From assembly GCA_902826935.1 (NCBI GenBank), contig CADEGR010000014.1:6163-57637 (forward strand): 51,475 bases of DNA, in the 5' to 3' direction. Shown piece after piece: positions 26,186 to 34,782 of the stretch; positions within the stretch are counted from its first letter, which is position 1; each line of letters begins with the position of its first letter. The DNA is from an uncultured Alphaproteobacteria bacterium. Its GTDB lineage: Bacteria > Pseudomonadota > Alphaproteobacteria > Geminicoccales > Geminicoccaceae. Under the pieces are notes generated by a model. The model worked only from the letters and a program-made list of their open reading frames with translations, ran no database searches and had not been told where the DNA came from. Both the position numbers and the translations under genes were made by a program.

Positions 26186-26399
26186 TCTAAACAGCTAAAA
26201 TTTCTCGATAGTTTCTGGAGAGTTCTTCCTGAAAGGATGAGCGTTGTTCTGCGCGCGCTCGCGCAAACATTTGAATTGCATAAAAAATCTCAACTAAATG
26301 ACGAAACAGCGAAGTAGATCTTGACGAGTACATCGCTTCGCATTAGCGTGCAGAACCGTACATCATAGTGATGCAGCGCTTGGGAGGACGAGCTCTGCG
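26186..26399 (+). promoter_or_regulatory. AT-rich intergenic stretch before RHH gene
   Basis: This stretch of about 210 bases is markedly AT-rich against its surroundings, with runs such as CTAAAATTT and CATAAAAAATCT. TTGACG at 26321-26326 is followed 17 bases later by TAGCGT, a weak -35/-10 pair that could drive the ribbon-helix-helix gene. AT-rich islands like this often mark promoters or nucleoid-protein binding in GC-rich genomes; that is inference. Confidence 0.3.
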
Positions 26400-26606
26400 A
26401 TGCGAGCCAGGCGGGGGCACAAGCTAGCAACCAGGATCACGGTCAGCGTCGATGATCGGGACTACGATCAGTTGACGGTTCTGGCCGAGGAACACCGGGT
26501 CTCCCTCGCCTGGCTCGTCCGTTACGCCGTGAGCGACATGCTCGATCGCCATCGCCAGGACCAGCTGCAGCTGCCGCTCGAGCTGACTGCCGATCGCCGC
26601 CGCTGA
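26400..26606 (+). CDS. Ribbon-helix-helix (CopG/Arc-type) protein
   Basis: This 68-residue protein has a basic N-terminus, a beta strand TRITVSVDDRDYDQL and two helices (LTVLAEEHRVSLAWLVRYAVSDML), the pattern of a ribbon-helix-helix DNA-binding dimer. It could be a transcription factor or an antitoxin; no toxin gene is next to it. GGGAGG lies 14 bases upstream of the ATG, a little far. Two hairpins follow the stop. Confidence 0.75.
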   Translation: MRARRGHKLATRITVSVDDRDYDQLTVLAEEHRVSLAWLVRYAVSDMLDRHRQDQLQLPLELTADRRR

Positions 26607-26609
26607 GCT

Positions 26610-26654
26610 GTGGCCATGCAGCCACGCCGGCCAGCGCGCATGGCTGCCATGCGC
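26610..26654 (+). terminator. Tandem hairpins after the RHH gene
   Basis: GTGGC-CATGCA-GCCAC (26610-26625) and GCGCATGG-CTG-CCATGCGC (26636-26654) are two perfect inverted repeats directly after the RHH stop. A short T-rich region comes later (GATATTGTTT). They could terminate transcription or insulate the GNAT gene downstream. Confidence 0.4.
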
Positions 26655-26720
26655 GGCGCGATATTGTTTCCCCGTCTTTCTATCTTAAGTTCTAGGGCGT
26701 TGGGTTGACGGAGGGTCACC

Positions 26721-27281
26721 ATGCCGAATGGAGCCGTGCTCTATCGCCGCCTGCGCCGGCAGGATCAGGCAGCATTGCGCGCCCATCTGCTGCGGCTCGA
26801 CCGCGCGGATCGGCATCTGCGCTTCGGCCGGACCGACATGAGCGACGCCGACATCCGGCGGCATTGCCAGCGGATCGACTGGTCGCGCGCGGTGCTGATC
26901 GGGTGCGAGATCGATGGTCAGCTGCGCGGCGTGGGCGAGCTCGACGTGTTCGATCGGGATGGCCAGGACAGCGCCGAGATCGCCGTCACGGTGGAGGCAG
27001 CGATGCAGGGCCAGGGCATCGGCAGCACCCTGTTCCGGCGGCTGGTGATCATGGCGAGCAATCGCGGCCTGCGCCGCCTGTTCCTGATCTGCTTCACGCA
27101 AAACGCCCGGATGCAGCGGATCGCCAAGCGTTATGGCGCCGAGCTCAAGCAGTATCAAGGCGAGATCGAGGGCGAGCTGACGCCGCCCTGGCCGACCAGC
27201 GGCAGCCTGGCGGCCGAGCTGCTGGACGAAGCCCTGGCGACTTGGCGCACGCTGCTGCGCGGTCTGCAGCCCGCGCGCTAG
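26721..27281 (+). CDS. GNAT family N-acetyltransferase
   Basis: This 186-residue protein has the GNAT fold: AEIAVTVEAAMQGQGIGSTLF (91-111) is the acetyl-CoA motif A with a QGQGIG pyrophosphate loop, preceded by a VGELDVF strand. It transfers an acetyl group from acetyl-CoA to an amine; the substrate is not evident. GACGGAGG precedes the ATG. It starts after the hairpins that follow the RHH gene and converges with the sulfatase gene. Confidence 0.88.
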   Translation: MPNGAVLYRRLRRQDQAALRAHLLRLDRADRHLRFGRTDMSDADIRRHCQRIDWSRAVLIGCEIDGQLRGVGELDVFDRDGQDSAEIAVTVEAAMQGQGIGSTLFRRLVIMASNRGLRRLFLICFTQNARMQRIAKRYGAELKQYQGEIEGELTPPWPTSGSLAAELLDEALATWRTLLRGLQPAR

Positions 27282-27283
27282 GC

Positions 27284-27310
27284 GATCGCGCAGGCTCGCT
27301 CCGCGCGATC
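27284..27310. terminator. Bidirectional terminator hairpin
   Basis: GATCGCGC and GCGCGATC form a perfect 8-base stem with an 11-base loop, directly between the GNAT and sulfatase stops (its last bases overlap the sulfatase stop). No U tract is seen, but the placement fits a shared terminator. Confidence 0.4.
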
Positions 27311-28715
27311 AGCGCAGCGGCCGATCCTCAGCTTCCTTGCAGCCCAGTCCCTCGCAGATCGAGAGCGCGCGCAGCTTGTTCGCCAAGTCGTGCAGGAGGT
27401 CCGGCGCAGCGGTCTTGACGATATTGTCGAGCTGATCGGGATCGCGCGCCAAATCGTACAGCTCATGCTCGCCGCCGCCATATTCGACATAGGTCCAGCG
27501 CGCCGTGCGCAGCCCGAAGAAGCTGTCGACGCTCATGGTTTCGTCAGACTCGATGCCGAAGCGCTGCAGCAAGAAGCTCTCGCGCCATGAGCCGTTCGGA
27601 TCCTCGAACAGCGGCAGGAACGATCGCCCGTCGACGAATGACGGCGGTGCGATGCCGGCCATCGCGGCCGCCGTCGGCGCCAGGTCGATGTTCACGACCA
27701 GCGGCGTAAGCCGCCGGCCCTCCGGCACGCCGGGGCCGCGCACGATCAGCGGCACGCGGATGTCTTCCTCATAGGCAGTATCCTTGCCCGCCGGCATGCG
27801 GTGCTGGCCCAGATGATGGCCATTGTCCGAGCTGTAGACGATGTAGCTGTTGGCCAGCTGACCGGCCTGGTCGAGCGCCTGGACGATGGTCTCGACCAGG
27901 TCGTCGATCGACTGCAGGCTTTCCAGCCGGCGCCGGTAGAGCGTCGTCAGGTTCGCGATCTGACTGTCGGTCAGCACAGGCAGATCGCGCAGCAGCGCCG
28001 GCTTGTCGCTGACATCGGCCTCGTTGAACGAGGGCGGCCACGGCGGCGGCGCCTGCTCGAAGCGGCCGGCATGGCGGGGTGCGGCATTGGCCGGGGCGTG
28101 CGGCGCGAACGTTGACACAAAGAGGAAGAACGGCTGGCCGGCCGCCGCTTGTTGGCGGATCACGGCCGCCGCCTTGCGCGCCAGGACGTCGGTCAGATAG
28201 TCGTCGGGCGCATGGCCGTAGCCGACCATATGGCCATTCTCGTTGAGCAAATAGTCCCAATTGGCATAGCCGCCATTGGCGCCGAACCAATCGCTCCAGC
28301 CGGGCGGGATCTTGTCCCGCTCGGGATGGTAGCCATTCAGATGTTTGCCGAAGAACGCGGCGTGGTAGCCGGCCGCCTGCAGCCAGGTCGCGATGGTCGA
28401 CTGGTCGCGGCCCAGCTTGTGGAAGGCAAGATAGCCGCCTTCCGGCGCCTGATTGCCCAGAACCTTCGTGTTGTGGGCGTATTGCCCGCGCAGGATCGAG
28501 GCACGCGACGGGCAGCAGAGCGGATAGCTTACGAAATAGTTGTCGAAGGTGGTGCCGCGGTCCTCCAGCAACGCCTTGGTCCTGGGCATGAAGGCGTGGC
28601 CGGTCCAGTCCTCGTCGTCGCTCAGGATGAAGATGATGTTCGGCCGCGCCGCCGCTTCCACCGCGCCGATGCCAGCCAGCAGACCAAGCCAGACGGCCAG
28701 GATAAGGGCCCGCAT
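27309..28715 (-). CDS. Type I sulfatase, exported
   Basis: This 468-residue sulfatase has a signal peptide (residues 1-22). The metal-binding acid cluster is LSDDEDW at 31-37, and the active-site motif CCPSR at 67-71 has Cys67 to be converted to formylglycine. FFGKHLNGYH and SSDNGHHLGQHR follow. It hydrolyses sulfate esters in the periplasm or outside. No formylglycine-generating enzyme is in the window, so maturation must come from elsewhere or from an anaerobic enzyme. The sugar ABC permease genes lie just upstream on the same strand, which suggests a sulfated sugar as substrate. Confidence 0.9.
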   Translation of the reverse strand: MRALILAVWLGLLAGIGAVEAAARPNIIFILSDDEDWTGHAFMPRTKALLEDRGTTFDNYFVSYPLCCPSRASILRGQYAHNTKVLGNQAPEGGYLAFHKLGRDQSTIATWLQAAGYHAAFFGKHLNGYHPERDKIPPGWSDWFGANGGYANWDYLLNENGHMVGYGHAPDDYLTDVLARKAAAVIRQQAAAGQPFFLFVSTFAPHAPANAAPRHAGRFEQAPPPWPPSFNEADVSDKPALLRDLPVLTDSQIANLTTLYRRRLESLQSIDDLVETIVQALDQAGQLANSYIVYSSDNGHHLGQHRMPAGKDTAYEEDIRVPLIVRGPGVPEGRRLTPLVVNIDLAPTAAAMAGIAPPSFVDGRSFLPLFEDPNGSWRESFLLQRFGIESDETMSVDSFFGLRTARWTYVEYGGGEHELYDLARDPDQLDNIVKTAAPDLLHDLANKLRALSICEGLGCKEAEDRPLR

Positions 28716-28745
28716 CGGCGGCCTCGGGCGGGTGCGCGCGTCAGC

Positions 28746-29672
28746 CTATTCCTTGACCGCGCCGGTCATGCTCGAGACGTAGTGGTCGACGAAGAAGGAG
28801 TAGACCAGGGCGACCGGCAGCGAGCCCAGCAAGGCGCCAGCCATCAAAGCGCCCCAGTGATAGACGTCGCCTTCGACCAGCTCGGACAGCACCGCGACCG
28901 GCACGGTCTTGTTCTCCGACGAGGAGATGAAGGTGAGCGCGTAGATGAACTCGTTCCAGCACAAGGTGAAGGCGAAGATGCCGGCCGACAGCAGGCCCGG
29001 AATCGCCAGCGGCAGGATGATCTTGGTCAGAATCTGCCAGCGGCCCGCGCCATCGATCAGCGCGCATTCTTCCAGCTCATAGGGGATCGACTTGAAGTAG
29101 CCCATCAAGAGCCAGGTGCAAAAGGGGATCAGGATGGTCGGATAGGTCAGGATGAGGGCCAGCGGGCTGTCGAACAGGCCGTATTGGAACACGATCAGGG
29201 CGAGCGGGATGAACAGGATCGAGGGCGGCACCAGATAGGCCAGGAAGATCAGCCCGCCAACCGTGTCCGAACCCTTGAAGCGGACCCGGACGACGGCATA
29301 GGCGGCCATCACGCTGGCCGCGACCGACAGCAAGGTCGCCGCGACCGACACGATCATGGTGTTCAGCATCCACCAGGGATAGTCGGTCTCGAAGATCAGC
29401 TTGTAATAATGGGCGAGGGTCGGGTTGCGCACCCACCACGGATTGGACTGATCGATCAGCTCGACGTTCGGCTTGATGCTGGTCAAGCCCATCCAATAGA
29501 ACGGAAACAGCAGCACGATCAGGAACAGGGCGACCGGCAGATAGACCATCACGAACCGCTTCTCGGTCGAGATCAGATAGTCCATGCCTTCGCCCTGGGG
29601 CCGCTTGCGCTGCCGCCAGCGGCCGACCAGACCTTCGGCGGGCGCGACGGACTGCGAGATCGGCTCGGCCAT
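28746..29672 (-). CDS. Carbohydrate ABC transporter permease (MalG-like)
   Basis: This 308-residue membrane protein has six helices and the permease EAA-type loop CALIDGAGRWQILTKIILP near 199-217, which docks the ATPase. Helices are seen at about 42-62 and 105-130 and in four later stretches. It belongs to the MalG group of sugar importers. AGGAGG lies eight bases before the ATG 29672. It begins 11 bases after the stop of the MalF-like permease on the same strand, so the two are one unit. Confidence 0.9.
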   Translation of the reverse strand: MAEPISQSVAPAEGLVGRWRQRKRPQGEGMDYLISTEKRFVMVYLPVALFLIVLLFPFYWMGLTSIKPNVELIDQSNPWWVRNPTLAHYYKLIFETDYPWWMLNTMIVSVAATLLSVAASVMAAYAVVRVRFKGSDTVGGLIFLAYLVPPSILFIPLALIVFQYGLFDSPLALILTYPTILIPFCTWLLMGYFKSIPYELEECALIDGAGRWQILTKIILPLAIPGLLSAGIFAFTLCWNEFIYALTFISSSENKTVPVAVLSELVEGDVYHWGALMAGALLGSLPVALVYSFFVDHYVSSMTGAVKE

Positions 29673-29683
29673 TTTGGTTCCTC

Positions 29684-30634
29684 CTAGTCGTCGCTGCCGC
29701 CCTGCTGCCATTTGCGGCGCTGCAAGCCGAACCAGCTGAACAGAATGGCCGCCAGCAGGAACGGAATCATCGCCGTCGCGATCGCCGCTCCCTCGCCCAG
29801 GCTGCCGCCCACGATCGCGCGCTGGAACGACAAGGTCGCCATGAGGTGGGTGGCGTTGAGCGGGCCGCCCCGGGTCACGGCGTAGATCAGCTGGAAGTCG
29901 GTGAAGGTGAACAGCACCGAGAAGGTCATCACCACCGCGATGATCGGCGTCAGCATCGGGAAGGTGACGCTCCGGAACATCTGCCAGCGATTGGCGCCAT
30001 CGATCGTGGCGGCCTCGTACAAGGAGGGCGGGATGGTCTGCAGCCCCGCCAGCAGCGTGATCGCCACGAATGGAATGCCGCGCCAGATATTGGCGATGAT
30101 CACCGAGGCCCTGGCATTCTCAGGGTCGCCCAGGAAGTTGATGTAGCCGTCGATCAGGCCGAGCCGGGTCAGGCTCCAGCTGATGATCGAGAACTGGCTG
30201 TCATAGATCCACCAGAATGCGATCGCCGAGAGCACCGTCGGCACGATGAACGGCAACAGGATGATCGCGCGGATGATCGCCTTGAATGGCATCGAATTGT
30301 TCAGCACGATCGCCAAGTACAGACCAAGTCCGAATTTGACGATGCTCGCGACGATCGTGTAGAGGAAGGTGTTGAACACCGACAGCCAGAAGATCGGGTC
30401 GTCCCACAGCCAGATGAAGTTCTCCAGGCCGATGAAGACGCCGGACCGGCCGATCTTGGTGTCGGTGAAGGACAGCCAGATGCCGAGGCCCAGGGGATAG
30501 GTCAAGAAGAAGATCAAGAACACGGCGGCCGGGATCATGAACCACAGGCCGATCAGGTTCCGGTTGTTCTTCAGCCGGGTCCAGGACCACCATGGCAGCT
30601 CGAAGCGAGCCGATTGCTTGGCGAGGGTGGCCAT
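29684..30634 (-). CDS. Carbohydrate ABC transporter permease (MalF-like)
   Basis: This 316-residue protein has the MalF-type membrane layout: a first helix at about 26-46 (LIGLWFMIPAAVFLIFFLTY) and five more. The EAA loop EAATIDGANRWQMFRSVTFP is near 208-227. Together with the MalG-like neighbour it forms the channel of a sugar importer in the inner membrane. The binding protein, normally upstream, and the ATPase are missing: the 313 bases upstream hold no gene and the next gene encodes a dehydrogenase. The sulfatase downstream gives the only clue to substrate. Confidence 0.9.
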   Translation of the reverse strand: MATLAKQSARFELPWWSWTRLKNNRNLIGLWFMIPAAVFLIFFLTYPLGLGIWLSFTDTKIGRSGVFIGLENFIWLWDDPIFWLSVFNTFLYTIVASIVKFGLGLYLAIVLNNSMPFKAIIRAIILLPFIVPTVLSAIAFWWIYDSQFSIISWSLTRLGLIDGYINFLGDPENARASVIIANIWRGIPFVAITLLAGLQTIPPSLYEAATIDGANRWQMFRSVTFPMLTPIIAVVMTFSVLFTFTDFQLIYAVTRGGPLNATHLMATLSFQRAIVGGSLGEGAAIATAMIPFLLAAILFSWFGLQRRKWQQGGSDD

Positions 30635-30947
30635 CTGCGCGCTCTCCCTGTCGACCTGACGCCGCGATCCTGGCTGCCGCCGTTACGACCGCCGCCGGAC
30701 CTCATGGTAACGGTGCAATCGCCCGGGGGCGGCCGTCGGCGCCATCGGCATAGCGGCGCTGCCGCCGCTCCTGGATTGCTGCCTGGTCACCGGCGTGACC
30801 TCCCAGATCTCGCTGCAGCCATCTGGCGGCGGCAGCCTTTGGCACCTTTGATCCGCGTCCGCTGGCCCTGATCCAGCGCTCGCGACGACGGCATTGGTGC
30901 TAGCGCAAGGCTATCGACATTCGCGCCTGGTGTCACCGTCGATGAGG
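30635..30947. other. 313-base region upstream of the permeases, no gene
   Basis: This stretch lies between the MalF-like permease start and the stop of the 2-hydroxyacid dehydrogenase. No frame has a ribosome site or protein-like composition, and no remnant of a sugar-binding protein is recognisable. I see no strong hairpin. Confidence 0.5.
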
Positions 30948-31979
30948 TCAATCCGCCGCTGCCGGCGGCGGGCCACTCACAACCGACCGGTTGACGCAGT
31001 TGCGCAGCCGCCCCTGGCGCAGGAAATCGCGCACGGTCTCGGCGGATTTTCGCCGCAGATCGGCCCGTCCGGCGGGCGAGAACCAGGCGGCATGCGGGGT
31101 CAGCAGCAGGCGCCCGTCCAGCCAGGGCTCGCGGCGCCGGAAGGCCTGGATCAGGCTATGCTCGGGATCGGGCGGCTCATGCGGCAGGACGTCCAGCCCG
31201 ACGCCGTCGATCCGGCCTTCGCGCAGCGCCTGCTCGAGGGCTGCGAGATCGATCAGCCGGCCACGCGCGGTGTTGATCAGCAAGGCGCCAGGCCGCAGCA
31301 CGGCAAGCGCTGCCTCGTCGATCAGGTGCCGGGTTTCGCTGGTCAGCGGGCAATGCAGGCTGACCACGTCGACATTGGCCAAAAGCTCGTGCAGCGAGCC
31401 GGCGCGCTGGTAGCCCAGCGCCAGCTCGACGCCATCGGCCAGATAGGGGTCGTGGAACATGACCGTCATATCGAGGCCGGCCGCGCGGCGGGCCGCGGCC
31501 GTGCCGATCCGGCCGAGCCCGACCACGCCGAAGCGCAAGCCGCGCAGCCGCCGGACCAAGGGCGCTCCCGACCAGTGCCAGCCGGCTTCGGGATCGGCCA
31601 GGAGGCGCTGGTGATAGGACACCAGGCCGCGGGCCAGCCCGAGCATCAGGGCGATCGCATGGTCCGCAACCTCGGTGGTGCCATAATCCGGCACGTTGCA
31701 GACCGGCAGGCCACGGGCGGCGGCCGCCTCGATGTCGACATGGTCGAAGCCGACCCCGGCGCGCACGATCAGCCGACATTGGCGCAGCCGGTCCAGGAGC
31801 GCCCGGTCGACCGGGATGTCGATATAGCTGATCAGCGCATCCGCGCCGGCCCAGAGCTCGTCCGGGATCTGCTCCGCCCGCCGCGCGCGGCGCACCACCA
31901 GCTCCGCATCGCGGCCAAGCACGTCGCGCTCGATCGCGCCATCGTCGTCGAACGCGGCGTCGGGCAGCAGGATCATCAT
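30948..31979 (-). CDS. D-2-hydroxyacid dehydrogenase (CtBP-like)
   Basis: This 343-residue NAD-dependent D-2-hydroxyacid dehydrogenase has VVGLGRIG near 146 for NAD binding and the catalytic Arg in NTARGRLID, Glu in DVLPHEPP and His in LTPHAAWFS. The closing region resembles the C-terminal-binding-protein subgroup. It reduces a 2-keto acid to the D-2-hydroxy acid, or the reverse. The start at 31979 has GAGG about ten bases upstream; a longer in-frame start adds an unconserved leader. The substrate is not known. It is separated from the permease genes by 313 bases. Confidence 0.88.
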   Translation of the reverse strand: MMILLPDAAFDDDGAIERDVLGRDAELVVRRARRAEQIPDELWAGADALISYIDIPVDRALLDRLRQCRLIVRAGVGFDHVDIEAAAARGLPVCNVPDYGTTEVADHAIALMLGLARGLVSYHQRLLADPEAGWHWSGAPLVRRLRGLRFGVVGLGRIGTAAARRAAGLDMTVMFHDPYLADGVELALGYQRAGSLHELLANVDVVSLHCPLTSETRHLIDEAALAVLRPGALLINTARGRLIDLAALEQALREGRIDGVGLDVLPHEPPDPEHSLIQAFRRREPWLDGRLLLTPHAAWFSPAGRADLRRKSAETVRDFLRQGRLRNCVNRSVVSGPPPAAAD

Positions 31980-32157
31980 GGCGGTTGGCCTCGTTGGATG
32001 CGCCGGCTTGGACTGCCGGCCGGCGGCATGGCTGACCCTAACTATTGGCCGCGATGCGTCCAGCCCGAAGCGCCCGCTTATGAATAATTTCATCCATTCC
32101 TGCTAGCCGTTGCCGTTCAGGGCGCTAACCGCTTGCCCCGAGGGCGGCATCGCCTAG

Positions 32158-32949
<792 letters not shown>

Positions 32950-32960
32950 CAGGTGCTGGA

Positions 32961-33620
32961 ATGGCGGCGGACACGGATCTCGGCCGGCAGGCGCAAGTCC
33001 TGCTCGACTTTCTCGCGACCAGCGAGCGGCTCAAGCTGGAGCTGCGCCATAGCTGGCTCTCGAATGGCCGGCAGGAGAGCGTCGCCGAGCATTGCTGGCA
33101 GATGGCGCTGATGGCGATGCTGCTGCATCCGCATCTGACGCTGCCGGTCGATCTAGGCCACGCCCTGAAGCTGGTCCTGGTCCATGACCTGGTCGAGGCG
33201 GAGGCCGGCGATGTGCCGTTCTTCGAGCAGAGCGAGCGCAAGGCGACCAAGCATCAGCGCGAGCTGCAGGCCGCCAGGAACATGCGGGCAGCGCTGGGAG
33301 CGCCGACCGGCGACGAGATCTTCACGCTCTGGCAGGAGTTCGAAGCGCGCACCACGCCGGCCGCCAAGTTCGCCGCGGCCCTTGATCACCTCGAGGTGCA
33401 GGTCCAGCACAACCTGGCCCCGTTCGAGAGCTGGACCGAGCACGAGCTGGCGCTGGTCTACACCAAGATGGACCTGCCCTGCAGCTTCGACCCGTTCCTC
33501 GCGGCGTTCTGCGCGGCGGTCAAGGCACAGGCGGAGGTCAAGATGCAGGCGGCCGGGGTCGATCTCGCCGCCCTGCAGGATCGTTTGAGGCAGCCAACCG
33601 GCAGCTGCAGCGGCATTTGA
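32961..33620 (+). CDS. HD-domain hydrolase (YfbR/HDDC2-like)
   Basis: This 219-residue protein has the HD metal-binding set: His in HSWLSNGRQESVAEHCW near 30-46, the VHDLVEAEAGD motif near 75 and a last Asp in ALDHLEVQ. This spacing matches YfbR- or HDDC2-type 5-prime-deoxynucleotidases, which dephosphorylate deoxynucleoside monophosphates. It follows the SDR with an 11-base gap. A hairpin about 45 bases past the stop may end the operon. Confidence 0.83.
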   Translation: MAADTDLGRQAQVLLDFLATSERLKLELRHSWLSNGRQESVAEHCWQMALMAMLLHPHLTLPVDLGHALKLVLVHDLVEAEAGDVPFFEQSERKATKHQRELQAARNMRAALGAPTGDEIFTLWQEFEARTTPAAKFAAALDHLEVQVQHNLAPFESWTEHELALVYTKMDLPCSFDPFLAAFCAAVKAQAEVKMQAAGVDLAALQDRLRQPTGSCSGI

Positions 33621-33663
33621 TCGCTTTAGTAGTGGCCGGTCGCAAGCCAATCTATTTTCCCGT

Positions 33664-33680
33664 CGCGATTTCACATCGCG
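33664..33680 (+). terminator. Hairpin after the HD gene
   Basis: CGCGAT-TTCAC-ATCGCG is a perfect 6-base stem with a 5-base loop, 43 bases past the HD gene stop. It is followed by GCCCGTTTGA, not a good U tract. A terminator is possible. Confidence 0.35.
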
Positions 33681-33778
33681 GCCCGTTTGAATTTGCGCGC
33701 GCTTTTTGATTGCCTGGCCAACAGTAAATCGGCGATATTGATTGATGGCAGTGCCAACATCGCGCGTGGGGGTGTCCG

Positions 33779-34009
33779 ATGTTGACCCGAACCTCTTTCC
33801 TGGTTTTGACTGCCTGTATCTGTTCTTTATCCTATGCTGTGTTGTATTTGAGTTTGAGCGCGCCGGGTGGGCGGATCGTGCTCGAGCGCACGACCGTTGC
33901 CTGGGTTTCGCTCGGCGTCGCGATCGGCGGGCTGGTGGTGCTGGCGCTCGGCATGTTCGTGCGCTCGATCATCAGGCCCTGGCGGCAGCATACGACGGTC
34001 TTCAAATAG
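33779..34009 (+). CDS. Small two-helix membrane protein
   Basis: This 76-residue protein has helices at about 8-27 and 41-63, and a basic C-terminus (SIIRPWRQHTTVFK). GGGGG about eight bases upstream of the ATG is the only ribosome site. Codon use is less GC-biased than in neighbours, and the upstream DNA is AT-rich. No family is recognised. It converges with the BrnA-like gene. Confidence 0.5.
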   Translation: MLTRTSFLVLTACICSLSYAVLYLSLSAPGGRIVLERTTVAWVSLGVAIGGLVVLALGMFVRSIIRPWRQHTTVFK

Positions 34010-34072
34010 GCCCGTCCGAGCGCCGAGGACCGGTGCGGCACGCCCCCGCCTGCGCAAGGTGGCGCCTGCCGC

Positions 34073-34264
34073 TCAGCTCGGCGGACCGCTCCGGTTGCGC
34101 TGCTTTTCGATCTGATCGATGTACCAGCGCAGGACATCGTTGATCCGGCGCTGGTAGCCCCGGCCGGTGGCGCGGAACCAGCCGAGCACTTCGCGCTCGA
34201 GGGCCAAGGTGATCTTGACCGTCTCGCGCGGTTCTTCGCTCTGAAAGTCGGGAACCTGCACCAA
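34073..34264 (-). CDS. BrnA-like antitoxin without a visible toxin
   Basis: This 63-residue protein has the BrnA pattern: ETVKITLALEREVLGWFRATGRGYQRRINDVLRWYI, a ribbon-helix-helix core preceded by an acidic toxin-binding leader. BrnA normally neutralises the RelE-like toxin BrnT, encoded just upstream. No BrnT frame (HW..FD pattern) is seen on either side, so this copy is orphan. It may have kept a regulatory role. Confidence 0.75.
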   Translation of the reverse strand: MVQVPDFQSEEPRETVKITLALEREVLGWFRATGRGYQRRINDVLRWYIDQIEKQRNRSGPPS

Positions 34265-34359
34265 GCACCCCCAGCCTGTGCTCCCGTGAAGCTCACTTCA
34301 CAAAATAGGATAGCGCGTCATCCTGGGGGCGCATAGGTTCGATAAACATTCAATGATAT

Positions 34360-34680
34360 TTGTCTAAAATGGAATATGTGGTATTGCTTTGGAGCAAGTT
34401 GCGGATATTAGAGGTTGTGAGAAACGTGGTGACGGATTTTGCCGGCAGCGGTGCCGCTAGCCGTGATCTTAGGGATTCGACCCCGCTCGATGCCACCGCC
34501 GAGCTGACCAGCTGCGTGCGCGAGTGCCACGCCGAGGAGATCGCCGAGGTGCTGCTGGTCCTGTTCGGCGACGTCGACCAGGCGGAAGACCGCTTGGCCG
34601 CGGCCTTGGCGATCCGGGCTGACCATTGCCGGCTGCTGTGGCGCGACGTGCTGACCTACCTGGCCCAGGTGCGCGGCTAG
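34360..34680 (+). CDS. Hypothetical protein
   Basis: I do not recognise this 106-residue frame. The C-terminal 55 residues (ELTSCVRECHAEEIAEVLLVLFG, then AAALAIRADHCRLLWRDVLTYL) form two amphipathic helices with His and Cys. The start is uncertain: ATG 34360 or 34369, or GTG 34426/34429 where a weak GAGG is upstream. The first part is AT-rich, the second is GC-rich like its neighbours, so the shorter version may be the true gene. Confidence 0.45.
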   Translation: MSKMEYVVLLWSKLRILEVVRNVVTDFAGSGAASRDLRDSTPLDATAELTSCVRECHAEEIAEVLLVLFGDVDQAEDRLAAALAIRADHCRLLWRDVLTYLAQVRG

Positions 34681-34782
34681 GCCGGACCGCCGATCGTCCT
34701 TGCCAGCCGCGGCGCCCGGGCGCTAGACCAGCGGCTCCGGCAGCCGAGGTGGTGGCTGGTTCATCCTCAGGGCGGAGGCAGC

